This document shows, piece after piece, positions 59,518 through 64,000 of a stretch of 64,000 nt of DNA (position 1 is the first letter of the stretch; every line of letters starts with the position of its first letter). The position numbers were made by a program, and so were the translations under genes. A model generated the notes under the pieces. That model made no database searches. It was not told the DNA's origin and saw nothing but the letters and a program-made list of their open reading frames with translations. The DNA comes from Eucommia ulmoides (taxonomy: Eukaryota > Streptophyta > Magnoliopsida > Garryales > Eucommiaceae), in the NCBI GenBank assembly GCA_016647705.1, contig CM028340.1, positions 11,113,001 through 11,177,000 of the forward strand. The letters are read 5' to 3'.

Positions 59518-61180
59518 AATGCTCCAAAACATAGAATTTTGCTAGTACTCGAGCAAAACACTCTTACACTAAAATAAACTATCACAACTAACTAACAAAT
59601 TTCAAAACTTAAAAATAAAAAAATACACAAACAAACTAGAAGTAACTAACGTATGAATTTTGAATTCAACTAATCAACCAAAAAGGTTTTCCCTCAACGA
59701 CCCCCAATCATATCGAGTTCAAGAATAAAACACACCATGTGGTGTTTTAAAATTAAAATATTCAATATCAGTAAATGCCATTCTAGATCCATTCCAAGTG
59801 TGTGTGCTAAAACTCAATTATACAACCATCGAAAGACCGGATTGGATTATTTACTAACAAAGCTCGTGACTTAAACCATAAAGGTATAGGATATCTGAAT
59901 GCCAGACTGGGTTCTACTTTCCACTAATATAGGCTTAGAAATTCAAAAAGATCAAAATGACTTGGTTCAGTTTTTGTTAACTGGCCAAGATTATATAGGG
60001 AATATAAAACAGGTAAACGTTATTAACTCAATAATACCCGAGGCACAACGCTTGACGCTCCATCACATTCGTACCCTCAAAGATCAATTCGAAACAACCC
60101 TAAACTAACATTTTAAAATGTTATACTCACTTGTCAAAATAAACAAAAATAGAACTATATTTACTTTTTTTTAACCACACCCCCAAACTTATTTGATTTG
60201 TAAAATTTCACGGGTGTGGAAATACGATAGAAAAATGACAAGTGAGTACTCGAATACCGAACCAATCAAAAATTCACCCAAAACCCAACCGTTCAGTTTA
60301 AGTAGCATTTAAAAATGCTCACTCGATTTTGACTAAAATTGTGCCTTAGGTTTAGCAACAGAGGTTTGGAAAAAGTTTATTGGCCAGGGTATTTGTTACG
60401 TGATCAAAATTGAAATGTCTAATAGGCTTCGACAGGTTAACGAGGGATAAAACATATAGCATGGAAGGCTTCAACAACTTAAGCGATCAAAATGAATGCC
60501 TAAATCATATCTCCTGAATTACCTCGCCTAGGATTTCGCCTCAAGTTTCTTCCCATCGGTTCTAGAATCCATAAAACGTATTGTGAACGTGCTACTGAAT
60601 ATGAGTCTTTGTGCTCGTGCAAATTAGGATCCAAAATGACTTTTACCAAATCAAAATGTCAAGCACATAAAACACACATGAATGGGCATTACCCTTGACT
60701 TCGATAAACAAATAGAGGATAATTTCATCATCGGGTAATGGCCCAAAAGAACTATAAAACTCAGCACACAACTACTACTTCAAACATAAACACATTTATA
60801 CTAATACTAAACAAACATGCATACATTACACTAAATAACCACAACACAACAATTAACTACTAAACATACACGAACAAAAACTACATTTTAACTGAAACTT
60901 CAAAATATTTAACAACAATTAAAGTTAACTACATAACCAACAAAATGTCTTTAAACTAGAAAAACATAAAATTCTTAAAGCATACATAACAAAAAACATA
61001 AATATCCCAAAACATAACATAGGCATCCTGCATACAAAATAACATAGATATCCCCCCCCAAACTTAGACTGGTCAGTGTCCACAATGACCCATCAGTGAT
61101 TCCAATAATAGACATGTAGCATGATGACGAAGAGGGTTACGAACACGTACCTGGGAGGTGAGACATTAAAGTCTCACCTC
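59518..61180 (-). mobile_element. Family A element: 3' untranslated region
   Basis: Downstream of the ORF on the minus strand. The conserved GGGTCATTGTGGACACTG and AAGTTTGGGGGG box is at 61090-61050, with a G-run that could act as a polypurine tract. Collinearity with 42223-43500 continues down to about 59705 (ATATCGAGTT; CACACCATGTGGTG). The last 30 bases before the LTR (GTTTTGGAGCATT) are the likely second purine-rich site. No coding frame. Confidence 0.8.
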
Positions 61181-62289
61181 CTATTGACCGTCATGAGAAA
61201 TATCATCCCCACCGCCGTCATGGTGGGATGGATTGTGAGCTGGTTGTTGAAAATGTGCCGGGAATGGGGGCATCGCGGGGTAGCCGCTCATATCATAGCC
61301 TGCCTGTATTCTGAAGTAATGTAGAGCCTGATGTATCATCTGGTTGTACTGCTCCTAGTACACTTGGAATGTAGTGTGTTCATTTTGAATTGCTGCGGCG
61401 TCTAGCCGTAGGGCCTATAGTTGCTTCCTTTGATATACCATTTGTTGGTGAAGGCTTTCCATTGTGAGTTTTGCTCAGACAAGAGCCTCGAAACTTTGGG
61501 CCATAGATCGCCCCACTTCTTCTTCCTCTTGGGGCTCAACCTCGTTGCTCCAGATTCGTTTTATTGTCGAGAAATCCATAGGTCGTTTGGGGAGGCACAA
61601 GCTATGTTCAGAGATTACCACAACTGTCTTCTAGAATAGCCCAGTGAGAAGAGATGGGAAGGGTAGGCCAGTTTTCGTATTCTGGATTGCATATTGGATG
61701 GACGAAATGACGAGAAATCCGACGTTCAATGGCTTACCAGTCTCAATAGCATATAGAGTCAAGGCTTTGTCTTTGGTAACGTTAGTCAGATGATATGTCG
61801 GGTGCAGGTTGGCGCATATGAAATGGAACTATATTTTTGGAAATTTGTGCAAGTACTTGGATGGGAAAATAGTGAGATCGGGTCCCGTATGTAACCAATG
61901 CACATTGATGGAACATAGCGTCCTGATAACTATTTCTAAATCTTTCTACTCAATTTCTTCATTCGAATTTTCTTCTGGTTCCTTAGGAACCAACCCTAGT
62001 AGCTCGTTTATTGTGTCAGTATCATACTTCACCACACGAGTCCGGACCCTAGTCCAGTGGTTCTCGACTTCCACACAATTGGTGAAGAATTGGTAATTTC
62101 ATCCGGAAGTTCATCTATTTCGAAAAAATTACGCACACGAATGCAATTGATCCTATGCTCAAACCCATTAAAATGTTGCTCCACTCATTTTGAAATGAAT
62201 CTGCTTGAGTCATAATCCGAGGCGGGATCGCCGGATCGCGAATCGAATCCCTCACCCCTTTGACGTTTGGCAATGGCTTTCTTCGGCAT
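61181..62289 (-). pseudogene. Family A ORF: putative plant transposon protein (PF20167-like)
   Basis: ATG at 62289 (MPKKAIAKRQRGEG...) opens a frame of about 370 codons ending at TAG 61181-61183. Basic N-terminus; SDYDSSRFIS; then WTRVRTRVVKYDTDTINELL; the conserved FHFICANLHPTYHLTNVTKD and KALTLYAIETGKPLNVGFLV region typical of the 'putative plant transposon protein' domain. A Glu-rich linker and a Gln/Pro/His-rich tail (YDMSGYPAMPPFPAHFQQPA) follow. Seven in-frame stops (three-letter changes from CAG, CGA or TGG) and one single-base frameshift near 62090 break it. It is the only ORF between LTR and conserved 3' box, so the element is non-autonomous for pol. Exact function of the family is unknown. 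Confidence 0.8.
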
Positions 62290-62696
62290 GGTTTCTTTTC
62301 AATTCAACACACCAAAATATGCCACTAAATCACAATGGATCTTCACAAATGAACAAATAAGACCAAACCTTTAAGAACACCAACAATCCCCAAATGCACA
62401 CACAAATCTCAAGATTTCAACAAAAAATTGCATAAACTTGTCAAAAATAATTGGATCTAACAAACAAACCACCACTATACAAAGTGTTATTCACCAAAAA
62501 TTGACCCAAAATCGCAATGTCATGAAAATCGCAATAAGGGTTCCAGGGTTTCACATCAATAATCAACTTTCTCAAACAATATTCAAATGAACAAGCAAAT
62601 CAACACAATGTATGGTAACACACAAGTGTATTGTAGTTTCAAAACAACTTGATGAATTTTTGAGTACCCAATGATTGGAAATGGAATATTTCTCCT
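62290..62696 (-). mobile_element. Family A element: 5' leader, cut by an inverted LTR
   Basis: Non-coding leader of the minus-strand element (no frame; A/C-rich on the plus strand). The expected tRNA-Asp primer site and 5' LTR do not follow. At 62697 a family A LTR in the opposite orientation starts. The original primer site and 5' LTR may lie beyond the window. Confidence 0.65.
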
Positions 62697-64000
62697 TGAT
62701 AGGTGTAATTTATCTATTTATTCCTAAGTCGGTTTTGGTAGTTTTCGAGTATTTTTATAGCGTTTTATTATGTTTTTATTTTTTTGTTATAAACTAGGTA
62801 TTTGGGGTGAAAAAGGACTAAATAGGTCCATAAACGGTCATGTCGGTGGAAGAACGGTAGAGAAAAAAAAGCAAAAAGGTCATATTCAAAGCTTGCATCC
62901 ACCACTGCAGCGGTGAAAATAGAAAGAGTTGCTGAAAGCTCCACCACTGCCTTGGTGAAACCACCACTGCAGTAGTTAAAATACAGAGAGCTCCACCGCT
63001 ACAGCGATTAAACTATAGTTGCAACAATCACCCGCCAGAATCCTACCGACCTTTCCAGCGCTGTAGCGGTTATACTGCACACAGTTTAGATATTTTTAGG
63101 ATATTTTGAGATATTTTGGATCCTATAAATATCGTCCTTCTTCTCCTCAAACAAAGAGAGACATTTTTTGGAGTCTTGAGAGCTCCAAGACCATTCAACC
63201 AATAGAATATCATCAAGGCCAGTAGGATGAAGCATTCTTGGAGCGATTTTAGCGTCAGCTCTTCGGATCACGGCTAGTCTCCTCGTTTCTCTCTTTCTCT
63301 CTTAGTTTGGTTGAATGTTTTAAATATTTTTAGCTTGTTTCTAGTTGTATATAGGGCTACGGTCATGTATAGCTAAACATATATTGTCTAGGGCTTGATG
63401 TACTTCACGAAAATGATGTTTAAATAAATTGATACTTTGTTAATGGTTGTTCATGTTTATCCGATTGTATTTGCCGTTATCCCACGTTTATATACTTGTT
63501 TATATATATTGAGAATACGGGGTTTGACACTCGGGAGAGGTAACTTCGGATTCGAACTAGGTTTAAACACAATGCAACGATCTAATAACCTGAGAGGGAG
63601 TTAAAATGTGTGAAATCCGTGACGTTGGGGCGAGATTCATGTGATTAAGAGTCATATAGACACTCGAGGAGGACTTCGGCATTGATACGAAGTCACATAT
63701 TCATTCTCTTTACACTCGGAAGATGTAGTGAATGAGATTTCGATACTGAGATTGTTGGATAGGATGAACTCTGGTAGTGCGTAAATACGTCGCTACTTTC
63801 ACCGCAAGTGTATGGATCAAGTTTTAGTAAAGTTGGGAAAAGTAAGGGTATTGTGTCCACAGGGATTGGTTGTGATTATTATTGTGTACCGCGTTTATCA
63901 TGACTTAACTTTATCTAGGCTAAAATAAATATGTTTAATTAATAAATACTACTGCTAAGTTAATTAATCTAATTAAATTAACTATACTAATATTACTTTA
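62697..64000 (+). mobile_element. Family A LTR, plus strand, running off the window
   Basis: TGATAGGTGTAATTTATC at 62697 is the LTR start. Dyads of the CACTGCAGCGGTG type are at 62900-63070, the TATA box TATAAATA at 63124-63131, and the hallmark GAGAATACGGGGTTTGACAC at 63511. By comparison with the 1404-1422 base copies, about 100 bases remain outside the window. CTCCT (62692-62696) would be its target site. Confidence 0.9.

Noticed and set aside
1-64000. tRNA, rRNA or organellar insertions
   Set aside because: I scanned for tRNA T-loop text and for dense GC-rich conserved blocks and saw none beyond primer-site complements; an automated tRNA scan would be needed to exclude them fully.

Overview
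The window is repeat-dominated nuclear DNA of a flowering plant, probably a eudicot. The evidence is AT-rich sequence, long (TA)n, (ATT)n and poly-A/T tracts, plant-type LTR retrotransposons with tRNA-Met and tRNA-Asp primer sites, Mutator-like (MULE) transposons, plant mobile domain (PMD) remnants and a plant-type defensin-like gene. I cannot name the species. Only one gene looks intact: a two-exon gene for a 75-residue secreted peptide with eight cysteines (minus strand, 35884-36348). Almost everything else is transposon sequence in various states of decay.

Five LTR groups recur. Family A (LTR about 1.36-1.42 kb, TGATAGGTGT...CA, tRNA-Asp primer site) is at 1-1235, 24593-25996, 43868-45289, 54364-59517 (split) and 62697-end, with an older relative at 23935-26412. 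Family B (about 1.5-1.65 kb, tRNA-Met primer site) is at 4573-6041 and 55104-58891 (split). Family C is a Copia element with Sirevirus-like features and 2.1 kb LTRs; it is near complete at 8862-17454, with LTR pieces at 40375-42217, 45290-47385, 50735-54363 and 55169-57304. A Tat-like Gypsy element on the minus strand occupies 17460-23625 and probably 7741-8861; it carries a plus-strand antisense ORF that the Copia element splits. Family E is a short LTR near 23.6 kb with partial copies at 26.4 and 35.6 kb.

Layout. 0-8 kb: LTR A end, a duplicated non-coding block, decayed non-coding DNA, LTR B, a scrambled Copia pol fragment. 8-23.6 kb: the Gypsy element with the Copia insertion (target duplication GAGTT). 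23.6-26.7 kb: nested short and A-type LTRs. 27-33.2 kb: a MULE with a plus-strand transposase remnant and a convergent second gene. 33.2-38.4 kb: low-copy-looking DNA with the defensin-like gene. 38.4-50.4 kb: a second MULE with inverted repeats over 1 kb that carry promoters, splice donors and a hairpin array, and that has since been invaded by families A and C. 50.7-64 kb: a nest resolved by four target duplications or clear borders. LTR C was hit by a Pack-MULE-like element; element A lies next to or inside that LTR; LTR B was inserted into LTR A; a further LTR C was inserted into LTR B.

There is no operon-like cooperation. The biology is a layered record of insertion, LTR-LTR recombination to solo LTRs, truncation and probable methylation-driven decay around one small, probably functional peptide gene.
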